A stretch of DNA of 64,000 nucleotides from Acholoe squamosa (GCA_949317995.1 OX439038.1:70194659-70258658); one strand, 5' to 3'; shown: positions 1-12,720, counted from the stretch's first letter. The notes: a model not told the origin generated them from the letters alone. Made by a program: numbers and translations.

Positions 1-861
1 TAAGACTTTAGTAAAAAATCACCTGACAAGTGTCTCTATATGTATACCTTACCTCAGTTTTACATAAGGATACATCAGTACTTGTACAAGTCATTCTTAT
101 TATGTTATATGTTTGTTTTTGTTTTTTGCTGTTTATTGTCCGTCCCAACTGACAACCTCGTGTGTCTACATGAGATGTGTCAATAAACATAGTAAAAAAT
201 ATATGTGGGAATATGTGGGAGTGGTGCGGGTATAATACCATTTCTGCAGTCATGGCTACTGGACTTAAACTTGCAAACTCCTGAGTACTTGCTCACAATT
301 ATTAACTAGCTCTATAATATAACGATATGTTGGCATGATAGACAAATTAGTCAATGTCAGATTGACAGCGACATTTGATAAATCTTTATGTATATATTCA
401 ATCTTATTGAAAGCTGTAAGTTGATGTGCCATCCTTCAAAAATGTACATGTGGATTTTGGTTTGGTATGATCACATCTATAGCTGTAGGCTCTAAGCCAC
501 TGTTCTACATTCTGACCTTGCACCATACCGCCTTCATCCCCATTTGGCCCTAGTTGGGGGTGTGCCTTTCTTGCACCTTTCTTTATGGCAGGTGACGCCT
601 GAGGCATTGATTAGATAGCGCTGGTAGGCAGGGTATATTGCGTGAGGGCACGGTGTAAGGCTTTGTGATTGACCCTGGTAGGATTGGTTTAATAGTTCTT
701 AATTATGTAGGTGTCATAGTGTGTCAGTAGGCAGATAGCGCCTCCTGCCTGAAATAGAACTGCTACTGCTTATAACCCTCAAAGAACTGCATAACGTATT
801 AATGCGTTTTGTTCTTTACCAATCTAAAGTCTAAAGATCATTTAAAATCAAAGACTTTAAA
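1..861. other. gene-free flank
   Basis: AT-rich sequence without a supported exon. The open frames are short, have no coding-like composition, and match no family I recognise. Confidence 0.5.
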
Positions 862-1224
862 TCAGGGGTAGACACTAACATTTTTAGCCATGGGCCACCC
901 GGGCCCGTAGCTACAGAATCCTACAGGCCCACACCAACATCTGTGGGCCCAGAATGTATATATCACTTTTATTTTTAAAAAATCATAACTTTTCCCCATT
1001 GAATCACATAATGACACAAATAAAATGACTATTTTCCTCGTGATTTTCTCTTTCCAACGATATATAACATGCCTGTAGTGACTTAACCAATACTCTTGGA
1101 ATCTTTCTCAATAATTCCTGTGGGGCACCCGGGCCCATAGGAAGGCAATTCTTCAGAAAACTGTGGGCCCAGAACCAGAATTGTGGGCCATTGGCTCCAG
1201 GGCCAGCGTTAGTGTCTACCCTGA
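862..1224. mobile_element. hAT-type MITE with 8-bp target duplication
   Basis: The element opens with TCAGGGGTAGACACTAAC and closes with the inverse, GTTAGTGTCTACCCTGA. The inner arms also pair loosely (GGGCCACCCGGGCCC near the left, GGGCACCCGGGCCC in the middle). It is flanked by the identical octamer ACTTTAAA at 854-861 and 1225-1232. An 8-bp duplication with CAGGG-type ends is the known signature of hAT transposons. At 363 bp and without a transposase frame it is non-autonomous. Confidence 0.8.
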
Positions 1225-2779
1225 ACTTTAAATATCGGTTTTGATTCACTTCTAATGGGTTGGCATGTTGCATGAATGCATCAACTCACCAGGTTACATT
1301 CATAAGTCATATAACAGCAAATGGGAACTGACTTTCAACGCGGCCATGTAAGACTTAATGTTAAGGTCAGAACCCCTGTCTATTCTGCCTTTAGGCCAAG
1401 GCTACTACATTGCATGGGTTGAGGTAGGGGCGCTTTAGAATTTGTTCATAAAGTAAAATAAGGTCAAGACTGATAGGATTGAAAATGGTGAGATACAATC
1501 TAATTATCTAAATGGTTTCAGCTTTGAAAGAGTTAGCGCTTCACGTAACTGTGGTCCATTATGTAAGGTTTGATATTTTGTATCATGACCCCATCAAAGC
1601 TTTATATAAGTTAATATCTATAGCAACATTTGTATAGAACACTCACCTAAGTCAGTGAAATTGTCCCCCAGTGGCCTGAACAGGGGACATCTTCCATCCC
1701 TCGAGATTTGCTTAGATATTAATTCAGATTAATTAAGATTTTAATGTGATATGGAATGGTTTGTTAACGGTCGTCGTATAAGGTCCTTATTCATGGGTGT
1801 TTTGGTCTATTTAGGGGTGGATGAGCACCTGTTTCTTCCATTTGGGTATTTTTTGCATCAATGACTGATAACAAATTGTGAAAATGTATCAGAAATTGCA
1901 GCATAGGACGTCGTTTAAACAGTTTTCCAACGATAATGGTAGAGCTATTCATCCTCCTTTCCTGAAATCAAAATATCGACTCCCTATTGCTAGGATTATC
2001 GTTTTCTCAATTTTTTTCTTTAACCAAGGGATGTTTTTTTGTTCGGGGGATTTGTATTTTTTATGAGGATACAAAATTTGCCTAGGGCAATGTTTACACC
2101 TTGGTAGTGTACAACCCATAAGCCTGGGCCTGATGAGTGCCCCCCCCCCTCCCCATGCCTACCAACACCTCCCATCCTGGGTCTTTATATTCTAACTGCC
2201 TATTTCCGAGCAGCTAATCGCGTGCAGTGCTCCATGCCGTGAGCTGCTCCCAGTTCAGGACGGATGCACGGAAATGAAAGCCATTTCCGATGAGTTGTTT
2301 CGTACTTGTCGATAAGTTGGGATTTAAACTGTAACTTCCGGTGCACTGGGACAGAGGTTAAATATTGAACAAAATGTGTTTTTCTTTCTAATACTGTATT
2401 TATAGAGCCCCAAGAATGAGTAGCTAATATAAATCAGCACAATTAAAATTATATCAGACTAATTAAACGAATCGAATACATGTAACATATGGCATAGAGA
2501 AAGAAGGTGTTCTATAGCTCCCAATATTGCTCTACAGGATCGCCTATAATATATACATTGTATTTGAGAGTTTTCAAATCGTAGTGGTTACGAGCTACAT
2601 AGTGTGTTGTGATGTGTCCCACAGTGACAATAAACGTTAAAAACCTCAAGCGGAAGCCATAGAAAAAAAAACAATAAATGGAACCATCACCCACTCACAA
2701 TCGGCACAACTATCAGCTATTGATCCCGTTTCAATTACAGGTTATTCTGAATCACCTTAAAGGGCTGATTTCTGAAAAT
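1225..2779. other. gene-free flank upstream of NAPG
   Basis: No supported exon, RNA gene or clear mobile element. It holds short homopolymer runs such as the C-run near 2141. Confidence 0.45.
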
Positions 2780-2784
2780 AATAT

Positions 2785-2868
<84 letters not shown>
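2780..2868. repeat. (TA)n microsatellite
   Basis: About 88 bp of alternating AT with one interruption (aaat near 2797). The Ile-Tyr open frames over it on both strands are an artefact of the dinucleotide. Confidence 0.95.
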
Positions 2869-2871
<3 letters not shown>

Positions 2872-3228
2872 ATACCCCGTCCCATACACCCATACATATC
2901 CTGGCAGTACCCCCTGGAAGTCTGTCCCTAAGGGATGGCACTTGCCGTCCGAAAATATACTATTCATAATGGCATTTGAACAATTCAATTCATGTGCCCT
3001 GGGGACATTATTTAATTGGGGCGTATAACTATAAGTGATATTCGGGTTTTAAAATCTATTGATCGCATGCAATCAATATGGGGCTTGGTTTAATAGTGAT
3101 TACCCCGTTGTTAGTGATCAATGTCATCCTTTGGGAATAAAGTGGGAAATTAAGTCATTTTTTTACTTGTTCATAATGGTATCGCCCGTGGCGGGATCCA
3201 AAGGGTAGTGCACAAAGTGGTTTACGCT

Positions 3229-3489
<261 letters not shown>

Positions 3490-3622
3490 GCTAGCTGCAT
3501 ACTGCACCAGCTTGGCGCAGACTGAGCTTGGCGCTAAAATTACTACGAGGCGCCACCTAGTGAGTAAATGTAGAACCTACAGATCTCGTGCAAAGTCTCG
3601 GAGCAGATGGGCAGAAACAATC

Positions 3623-6600
3623 ATGGCGGCCGCAAGCGAAAGGAAGCTGAAGGAAGGCGAAGAACACGTCGCAAATGCTGAAAAATGGTATATTTCCGCC
3701 AAATCAATTAATCCATAACAGTCCAAGTCTATACAAGGGTCAAAAAGTAGCATTGTTATCGATATCTTTGCACGTATACGTACAATAGAGCAATACTTAC
3801 GATGGCAAACCCAACCAAAGTCCAAACTACGTTCACTTCAGTCTTCACTTTATTACTAAGTTATTCATTCATCATGTTATTCAACTTAGGGAGTGGTCAT
3901 TATTTATCAACAGGGGGGGGTGGTGGGTTTTCGAGCGGACGTGTGGAAATTTTTTATGCCCCCCCCTTCTCGACGACAGTGAAAATTTTTTTAGCCCCCC
4001 CCCCGCGCCGGAGGCGCGGAGAGTTTTCGCGCCCCTCTTTGATCTATAGTAGCGCGCTGGCTTTTTTGCTAAGAAGAGGGTGAATTTTTTAAGCCCCCCC
4101 CTCGACGACAGTCAAAATTTTTTTAGCCCCCCCCCCTCGGGAGGGGTCTGGAAATTTTACGCCCCCCCCTCAAACCCATCACCCCCCCCCCTGTTGATAT
4201 ATAATGACCACTCCCTTATTGTTGGGCAGTGACATCATGATGTGATGGGGGGGGGGCAATAAAAAAATGTTTATACAGGTAGCTTAAAATATCAATACTG
4301 TATGGCCTGCGTGAGAGGGAAATGTCCTGCGTTAGAGGATATAATTTAATTTATTTTTATTTCACAACCTCTAGTCTACTAGAGGTTCTTGTCAGACTAG
4401 TAGAGGCAAAGGAAAGTTATACCGTATGTTACAAGGTGCACAATAGGTGCAAAATTGAAGTTATGATCACAAAATACAGTACTGGTACGTGAGATTCTTT
4501 TTAGCACCACAAACCAATATATATAAAGGGTAAAGTATGGAAAAATGAGTTTCATATGATACTGGTAATGAAACAATGGCTTTCTTGCATTTTGTTCTTC
4601 TCTTGACCCTCTTCAGAGACTGGTAGGTTCCAGAGAACTTGCACATAACAATGTCACAAAAAAATGGCTAGGTTTGTTAGGCAGCCAGATCTTATGCACT
4701 GAAGTCAATATAGATTAATGCAATTGAAAAGGACCTCAAGATTGATAAAATCAAAATGGATCTCAATATTAGGTTACCCTCATACTGCCCCATTGTGATT
4801 GTACCACATTAATGTTGATGACAACAATTTGGCCAAAAAAAATGCTTGTTTCAGGTAACCCGACCCTACCTAGCAAAACAGGACCGACCCTTAAATAATT
4901 TTAAATTGTTTCATCAATTTTGGAGAAATTGCACACTTTCTTTTTTACTTTACCGGGTATTGATTACATTTTTGGGCATGTTCATTTTACTTCATTCATA
5001 TAAATTGGCAATTTCTCTCACAGTCTGAAGACAGGGCTCTTCAAGTGGAAAGCCGACGTTGATGGGGCTGTTATGGAACTTCAAAAAGCTGGTATGTATT
5101 GCTCTGATCTTATCATATATTAGTTTAAGGCTTCAGCTTCTCTTGATGCTAGACTACACCAGTCAACAGCTGATGTTTCCTCACTCAGTAACATTGATAT
5201 TCTAAAATTCATCCAGCATCTCTCTACTTACCCTAAACTTAAGTCTCTTTAATGGTATTGCAGAAAAGAAAAAGAAGACTAGCGATTTGACTTCATACCA
5301 CATATTGACCACGGTCCCTCTCTCTGTTTCAGCTGTTGCATTCAAAGTAGGAAAACACTGGGACAAGTCCATCCATGCCTATCTGCGAACTGCAGACATA
5401 CAGAAAGAATGTGGATCGTATCCTTACTGAGATATTGTGATGTACCTGTATCATCTTGTAAACAACCCCAAAAAATTGCAATAGCTATCATGTGTTCATA
5501 ATGGGAAATGGAATCAATGGATAACTCATGATGCGTGTGTGTTAGTGAAGGATAATGACACGAGGCCGTAGGCCGAGTGTTATTAGCCTTTGCTAACACA
5601 CACAAGTCATGAGTTATCCATTGACTACTTATTTTATACCACGAAACCAATAAATAATCAATATTATACCAATAAATTCAAGTTGAAAACAAAAATTATT
5701 CCCCCTCCCCGGGACTCGATGCCAGCCATTGTGTGTACACGATCGGTACATACACCTCCTCGCCCGGCAGCGGACAGCGACAGCGCACACGGTGAAAAAA
5801 GATGCGTCCGGGCCGGGATTTGAACCGTGTACCTCACGCGGCTGAGCGCTAACCGCTAGACCACCGCGCCTTCTCCGTTCACTGCGTCTCGCGGTTATGT
5901 TTGTGTATAAAACACCTCGCCCGACAGCGACAGCGCAGACGGCTTTGTATCATATCGAGACATGGTTCGAACCGAGCATTTCTCGTCAGTCCTTGTGGCG
6001 CAGTGCATAAGGAGTTGGATTTGGGATGTGAGACTGCAGGTTCGATCCCTACCCTGGCCTGGAAAATTTCGTCGGTTTTAACATGTAACATATGACATGG
6101 GAGGACATGAGAGGCGTGCTGTTATCCTGGATAACAGCATGCCTTACATGGATAACAGCACGCCTTACATGGATAACAGCACGCCTTACAAAATTGATGC
6201 TAAAGTATACAGGGTGTGCAATATCGACAGATATGTGTATGGGAATAGCCACGAAAAAGCACTGTGTACCCCAGAAATCGTGGTATAAACCAGGGTAATT
6301 CCTTTTCAATTTAGAAATGTATCCGGTACTTTCCGTAAAAGTTAATTTATCATGCATTTCTGTTTGATTTAGTCTAGTACCGGTATTGAAAGTTCCTTAA
6401 CTCAGTTCTTAGATGGTTTCATGCGGGCAAGTGAGTATCTATAGTTTTTCTTTGAACCATAACTTTGATACAGACAATGAAATATCATGACATTACATTG
6501 GAGAGGCAATTGATCTATGCCTTTTTGACCCCCTTCAAATACTTGAGAAACATGCCTCTGATCAGAGATGTCTATTGGCAGAGGTTTCTCAAATTTAGAC

Positions 6601-7323
6601 TTTAGTGCAGTTTCATAAGTTGAGAAATCGTTCCACTTGTGAAGTGTTCAAGGGCCCTAAAATTTTCAGAGGTTGGACTAACACCCAACTGACACCTCTG
6701 CCCTGATTGTATCAATAATTCAAGTACTGTGCATACATGTATTGTCTATCACAAATATGTATGACATATACGGTAGATCATCTCGTTATGTACACCCATA
6801 TGGAATCAACCTACCGGTAACATTCTCCACTGCACATATATTATCCAGGTCCCTGGAGTCTGCGGGGATGATTCACAAGGACCAGAAGCGGGAAGACCAC
6901 GCAGCTGACCTGATAGAGAAGGCTAGTGTCCTCTACCTTCAGAACGGAACCCCAGAAACGGCTGCCCTGGCACTGGAACGTGCTGCAAAGTAAGCACTTA
7001 TAGGTACATGGGTGGGATATCGATAGAACTGTACTGGTAGTCTACCATGGTACCTCGCATATAAGGCGCATCTTGCATACAAGATGCACTCTGACTTTAA
7101 GGAAATGATATAAGACACACCTGAGACTAACGGATAACCCGCCTATAGGGCGCATCCCGTTTTTGGGAAGGTTCTATACAGTGCAGTAAACATGCGTTTC
7201 ACACAGACAATGATGATGAGTGTAATGATATGATAGCATGTGTCCATGTCATAAGTTTGTACTGGTAACTGCAGCTCCATAATTGAGTAAAGACATATTT
7301 TATGACAAGATGGATAGTCTCCG

Positions 7324-7419
<96 letters not shown>

Positions 7420-7441
7420 CGGAGACTATCGATCTTGTCAT

Positions 7442-7473
<32 letters not shown>

Positions 7474-9979
7474 GTGTGTGTGTGTGTGTGTGTATATGTA
7501 TATATATGTAATTGTTGACATCATTGTTTTAACAGGATAATTGAGAATAAGAATTTCCAACGGGCGGTCCAACTTTACATGAGAGCCTGTGATGTTTATG
7601 AGGTATGTGATAACAAATGTTGTACTGATATTGTCTTCAACAAATACATGTATGCATCTCTATTTGATATCTTTAATGTGTTACATCTTGATAAACTGTT
7701 GATTCAAATATAAAAATCATATTCCCCGCACCTGATTTTTAGGAATCAGAACTTTATTTTTATTTGAAAATTTATATGTCTATGGATCCCGCCCACCTCA
7801 TTTTCTGGGATTTTCATATATATTTTTTTTTGATCAAGCAAAATATATATGATTGATCTTTAAGGCACAGTAAGGGCAGACCCCTCATTGGATAGGTATA
7901 ACTATGCAGATTTGCCAATCACTGTTGCCCATATATGATATTCAACCAACCGTGGTTCACATAGGAACATAGTATCTACTGAAGCCTGCAAAAAAAAAAA
8001 ATCGCCCTCTCCATGTATTTGATGTTCAGGATCCACACACAATATTTAATTTCTAGAAAATAAAAATAAAAATTCCGTCCTCCCGCACCATATTTTCAAA
8101 ATGAAAATCCATAGACCAACTAATTTATTTGGTGTGGCCTTAAGTACAGTTTAGTTTATATTGTAAAAAGAAAGTTATATGGTTTCTTAAAATTGATTTA
8201 TTTGTACCGTTAGTTTTTGATACATTTATACAATGAGAAATCCATTGTAGGGGGAGGACAATGAACGGCAGTGTGCAGAAATGTCGGGGAAGGCCGCTCG
8301 TCTCTTAATGAAACACAGACAGTGAGTTCTCAATTTTACATCCAGTAGTGGACAGTAGTCTTATACCATACAAGTTACGTGTGTCCTTTTCATGCCTAAT
8401 TGGTATTTATAAATATACATGTACTACTCCATCTTTAAAGAAAAAGGTCCCGGTGTAGCATTGAATAAGTTCCGGGTAGAAATAAGTTCCGGGGGTAGTG
8501 TTCTGCATGCATGGGCAATACTAGGGTAATTTTAACAGTAGTTTCATCTCATACATGTAAATATCACATATTAAGCCAAAATAGATTACAATTCAATTAT
8601 CTTTTGTGACACAACTAGTTCATGCTATCGAAGGGCCTACAGGTAGAGTGGAAATTTGTTGTGGGGTAGTGGTCTGCATGTACGAGCAGTTCTATGACAG
8701 TTTTAACATTAGGTTTATCCTATACACGTATATTGCACATATTAGGCCAAAATAAATTATAATTTTATGATATTTTATGACACAACTAGTTCATAATGCC
8801 GAAGGGCCTACAGATGATAGGCCCACTAGTCCCGTCAGTATGATGAACTAGTTATGTCATAAAATATCACTGGATTTTAATCTATTTCACTTCGGTACAT
8901 ATCTTATGCATCTATAGAGTGGATTTAATGTTAAAATTGTCATAGCATTGCTAATAGGTGCAGAACACAACCCTGGAACTTATTTCTACCCGGAACTTTT
9001 TTAATGCTACACCGGCTACCTAGATAAAACCAGACAGTAAATTTGCACTTTACACATTATATTCTGTCAGGCTTGATGATGCGGCGAAGGCGCTGAAGCA
9101 GGAGATGGACTTCTACGCACAGACAGACAACAACGGGCTGCTTCCTAAGCTGGTCATGGGACTTGCGCTCATTCATCTACACCGCGGGGACTCTGTCGCT
9201 GCCGAACAAGCTTTCAGGGGATGTCTTTCGTGAGTCTTTGTGTATACATTGAAATTGTTAAGAGTTTTCTAAAAATGAAATACATACACTGTAATATTAA
9301 GTCTATTCCCACAATTAGAGCATTCAACTACCATGTCTTTTTTTTTTTGTATAAGAATGGTTTATTTAGGGGATTGCAGAACCCTCATTGTTTTTGATGT
9401 TCGTATATATCTATAGATACCCTGGGGTGGCCGATACTGAGGAGGCTTCATTAGTACAGACAATGCTACAGGCCTATGATGACGGTGACGACACGACAAC
9501 CTATGAATGTATTCACAACCCACTCTTCAAATACATGGAGAATGAGGTTAGAGTAATGCCTTAACTCTCGCTCTTATTACAGTAATTGCTATCACAGATC
9601 TGTTTGAGTTAGCCTAGAGGAGTAGCAGATCCATCTATCTTAAATTCCCACATATAAATGACACTCGCGTATAAGCCAGTATAGCACTCGTGTATGGGAT
9701 TAAAAACCTGCGTATATGCCGCACATGGACTCAGGAATTACTCTATTAATGGTGGGAGGCATCAGCTTCATAATGGCAGGAGTTTATGGTATTCTGTCAA
9801 GAATCAGGCTCTCAAAAGCTAGAGTTTACATTGTAATTATGTAATCTATAAATGTACATGTATTATTGTCACAGTTCACCAAACTGGCGCGTGATCTCCG
9901 TGTGCCGGGTGGTGGCGGTGGTGGAGGTGCTCAGTCTCCCGATGGAGACGATGATGAATATGGCGCTGGTCTCTTGTAA
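3623..9979 (+). CDS. NAPG: gamma-soluble NSF attachment protein (gamma-SNAP)
   Basis: Gamma-SNAP is a peripheral membrane adaptor that binds SNARE bundles and recruits the ATPase NSF for their disassembly. I assign ten coding exons: 3623-3687, 5024-5091, 5333-5417, 6413-6430, 6849-6989, 7536-7602, 8251-8321, 9071-9229, 9417-9546 and 9875-9979. All have GT-AG borders, and the total is 909 nt, encoding 302 aa (human about 312). Diagnostic blocks are LKTGLFKWKADVD near the N-terminus, YLQNGTPETAALALERAAK (SNAP TPR-like helices), NPLFKYMENE, and the C-terminal Gly-rich and acidic tail ending DDDEYGAGLL. The start ATG (AATCATGGCGGCC) is the first in frame and also resembles a YY1 site. Exon 4 is an 18-nt microexon encoding the WFHAG core of the family's LFHAAK block. 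Introns carry several MITEs, tRNA-like SINE pieces and a TA-rich palindrome. The gene converges with the ANKRD60-like gene. A likely poly(A) signal AATAAA is at 10731-10736. Confidence 0.95.
3889..4215. mobile_element. GGGAGTG-ended MITE, TTA target duplication
   Basis: Inverted ends GGGAGTGGTCATTATTTATC and the matching GATATATAATGACCACTCCC enclose G- and C-rich blocks. TTA lies on both sides (3886-3888 and 4216-4218). TWA duplications are typical of PIF/Harbinger transposons. 327 bp, no transposase. It lies in NAPG intron 1. Confidence 0.75.
5514..5624. mobile_element. foldback element, copy 1
   Basis: Two arms of about 50 bp form an imperfect inverted repeat: TCAATGGATAACTCATGA at the left pairs with TCATGAGTTATCCATTGA at the right, and GTGTGTGTTAG with CTAACACACAC. 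The centre is itself palindromic, CGAGGCCGTAGGCCGAGTG. It lies in NAPG intron 3 and shares its central motif with the foldbacks at 15705 and 61953. Confidence 0.75.
5804..5870 (-). repeat. tRNA-like SINE head, minus strand
   Basis: On the minus strand there is an A-box-like TGGTCTAGCGGTTAGCG followed by a B box GGTTCAAATCCC at normal tRNA spacing, so a pol III promoter is plausible. The acceptor stem does not pair, so it is not a functional tRNA. A nearby body motif (GACAGCGACAGCGCA) occurs at both about 5774 and 5925, which suggests SINE copies. Confidence 0.6.
5990..6060 (+). repeat. tRNA-like SINE head, plus strand
   Basis: TGGCGCAGTGCATAAGG (A-box-like) is followed by the B box GGTTCGATCCC at 6039-6049. 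As with the minus-strand copy, the acceptor arms do not pair well. The two tRNA-like units lie in opposite orientation within NAPG intron 3. Confidence 0.6.
6128..6190. repeat. three copies of a 21-bp tandem repeat
   Basis: The unit TGGATAACAGCACGCCTTAC plus A is repeated three times with one base changed in the first copy. Confidence 0.9.
6413..6430 (+). other. NAPG: 18-nt microexon of NAPG
   Basis: The exon is ATGGTTTCATGCGGGCAA, preceded by TTCTTAG and followed by GTGAGTATC. The previous exon ends in the first two bases of a Ser codon (TC) and the next starts with the last base of a Lys codon (G). The microexon therefore completes TCA, adds TGG TTT CAT GCG GGC, and gives AA for AAG. The result, S-W-F-H-A-G-K, fills exactly the gap against the family's conserved LFHAAK helix. 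Without it the frame is kept but six residues are lost. Confidence 0.88.
7051..7165. repeat. degraded copy of the TATAAGRCGC MITE family
   Basis: Contains TACCTCGCATATAAGGCGCA and further diverged TATAAG..CGC units. The inverted ends are no longer intact. NAPG intron 5. Confidence 0.45.
7303..7440. mobile_element. 138-bp near-perfect palindrome with (TA)n core
   Basis: TGACAAGATGGATAGTCTCC and the next 10 bases at the left are repeated inverted at the right with a single mismatch. The centre is alternating TA, itself self-complementary, so the whole segment can fold into one hairpin or cruciform. A second TA/GT microsatellite follows at 7441-7510. It may be a minimal foldback MITE. Confidence 0.8.
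7712..8139. mobile_element. GGCC-ended MITE, left end eroded
   Basis: Related along its length to the intact element at 26524-26950: shared blocks include TTTATTTTTATTTGAAA, CTCATTGGATAGGTA and the right end ATAGACCAAC...GGTGTGGCC followed by TTA. The left inverted end is missing. NAPG intron 6. Confidence 0.65.
8450..9015. mobile_element. 566-bp inverted-repeat element with internal duplications
   Basis: The ends CCGGTGTAGCATT and AATGCTACACCGG are exact inverses. Next to them GTTCCGGGTAGAAATAAGTT at the left pairs with AACTTATTTCTACCCGGAAC at the right. Inside, a block with TTTTAACA, ACAACTAGTTCAT and GAAGGGCCTACAG occurs twice directly (about 8520-8645 and 8700-8812) and partly inverted at 8840-8990. 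No coding frame. NAPG intron 7. Confidence 0.75.
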
Positions 9980-12720
9980 ATCCAAGACTACACACCACAG
10001 CACATTGACAATCCAGACTGTTGAGGCATCCTTATCACAAGTGAATAATGGGCATGTGGAATAGAAGCCTGAAGGTTGTTGTCTCTGTAACGTCACGGAA
10101 TTAGTCTGTTAAAATCGACCGTAGAATAGAATGCTTTGTCTCTACATAAAGGGATCACTGTTTCTTAAGAGCATAGTTGAAAACCTGTGTATCTGAGCTG
10201 CATCCCAGACCAAGTTTATCGGGAGAACTTCTACGTATTGTTACCACTACATCTTTTGTTGACTTGTTCAGTGTGTGATGTAGCCAAAAGTCACTGAGAC
10301 GGCAATAGAAAAAAATACAGGTAAAAACACTCCACGCTGTAATGTAATTTAATTTATAGGATGCTCTCAACATTTTATTACACACCAATTGTATGCTGCC
10401 AATTCACTTATTTTCTTTGAAGTTTATCTCTAAAGGCCGCAAAATAAGTACTGTGCGGTCCTTAAAGGGCTTTTATTTGTATGTGGTAGAATGTCTGTGG
10501 ATGGAATAATGCAATTAAGTCTGTATTTATTTGTACATATAAAGCTGTGAATGTAGAAATAACTGAATCAAAGTTCTGATGATTATGATTCATCATGTTG
10601 CCTGTTTGTGTTATAAAATAACTTGGTATGCTTTGTATTCTGATCACGTATACATAGTGCATTTATTTAGCACATTAAGCAGAACGTATGGAACCTTAGT
10701 GTTACACTAGTGTAGTTCTATTGAAAAGAGAATAAATTGTAGATTTTTGCAATTTATCCCCAATATGTAACTAAAATTAAGCAATGCATTGTCTTCACAT
10801 TATGAATACTCAAGAAGAATCAGATAAATTAAATCACTTTAAATTAATAGCATAGCTTGTTAAATCAGAAATCGAATTTTAAGATTATTGAAGACTTACC
10901 TGTAAGTTGAGGTATAATCAGGATTATACCGAGGGAACCTGGAATTCATGTAATCACGTGACCCGAATATCCTCCTCTCGTGGATTCTTGGAAACGCTGA
11001 AGGTTCCCGAGGGATAATAATCAGTGTTGTGATAGTGGTCATCGCAGATTCCTAAAAAATACGGTATCACTTTGGTTTGACCAGCCAAATAGATTTCTCT
11101 CTGAGGTGTACATTTGTAATCACATGTAAAGTGTATGTTTTAGTGTAGAGATATTTGTAGATAATGTAAAATTTACATAGAGGCTTCAGAAATGCAGCTT
11201 ATTGATGGACATCGCCTCAATAGAAGAGATTTAATCGATAATACACAATACGATCTTCCACCATTAGTTGGCCTTCGAGCCCTGCATGCTGCAGTTGTTA
11301 ACTGTCATTTATTAGCATATCATGCCGGAAGGTATCTTGTCCCCGTGGGGTCAGTCAGGGTTGACTAAACCCAACATTCACTGCTTAGCCCCACACCCCC
11401 TTTATTTCAGAGAAAATATGAAAGAGCTTTTTTTTTTGCGATTATTACTTCAGCCATTGTCCCCATGAATTATGAAATTTCTCGATTTTAACCAATATCT
11501 TGCAGAGGAAAGGTTGGGACAGTTCAGGAGTTTGTGGGGTATGAGGTTATTAATGTAAATTGGTCAACATTACCCTGAGATAACATTCCTGATATTTAGG
11601 GATTTCCTAATACATGTACTGAGTGTAAGTAAAAAGTGTATTCGCCATATGAGGCAACACTTTGTATATAGAGAATAATATTAATAAATAAATAATGAAA
11701 TAAATGGAAAGATTATTGCGTTTTACTTACTTTACTTTTGTTAACGGTTTCCAGTAATCTGTTGGACAATATTTAAAAGTTGATAGTGTCAGAGATGTTG
11801 GCGATATGGTTTATATCAATTACATTAAACACATTATCTCATGATAAAAATGTTGAAATACTGAGGGCCCATAAACTTTGCATTAGGCATCTGGTGATAG
11901 AGCAATAAGACTGCGCATGCGATAACCGTCAGAAAGACCCCCCCCCCCTCCAACTCGTGATCCTTTGCCTATATATCAACTTAAATTAAAGAACAGTTCA
12001 TGTAACGGTACTATATTTTATTTAGAGTATATAGCAGTATAAAATAATGTTTTCCAATAGCTTAAGTCGTCCATACTGGAGGAGACTCCTTAGAATAAAA
12101 GGACTAAAGTCCAGGGACCATCTTATTAGTATCACAGATTTTAATCTTAACAATTGCATGTAAATGGTAGGGATTTCAATTGTTCGTGCCCTATTTGCGA
12201 CATCTAATAACATCAGTTTAGCTTTTGGTAGTTAGCTTCAGTTGAAATATTGCGAAACAAGTGTCTGCTTCTATGAATTAAAAGCATAATCTACAATAAA
12301 TCGAATTAGTTCCATTACATTTGACACATGATTAGAATTTCTCGTTTGAAAATTGCTATAATCTATCAAGTATTTACACAATTGAAAATGCGTATACCTC
12401 TGATAATATATGAATCATGATTGGTAATATTCCATTATGGCATATTTCTTGTATGGTAAATGTGTCACTTATATGTCTATCTACATTCCAACTATCACAT
12501 TAAATGCAAAAACTTAAAATATGTATATACAAAACTGTTCTTTTTTCTGTGTGCATGTTAATTATCAACATATGACGCTTTTCAAGCGTTCAGCAGATAA
12601 GGTTGTGTGGCTTTGGCAAATGGCAATCACAGTGTAGATCATTTTGTTTCATATTGAACAATTAAAAATGTTTCAAAAAGGAGGTCATAAAATCTTTTTT
12701 GGCATAGGTCAGTTGCCAAC
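9980..12720. other. NAPG 3' UTR and convergent intergenic region
   Basis: After the NAPG stop there are AATAAA at 10731-10736 and a second AATAAA cluster near 11690. A short diverged inverted repeat (GATTATACCGAGGGAACCT, about 10931; inverse near 11000) is present. An open frame of 58 aa at 11192-11368 has no support. The minus-strand AATAAA near 12018 could serve the ANKRD60-like gene. Confidence 0.5.

Noticed and set aside
5804-5870. Functional tRNA gene on the minus strand
   Set aside because: A and B boxes are good but the acceptor stem cannot pair and the anticodon arm is poor; kept only as tRNA-like SINE head.
11192-11368. 58-aa frame MQLIDGHRLNRRDL... downstream of NAPG
   Set aside because: No similarity recognised, no splice context; could be chance in a 3' UTR.
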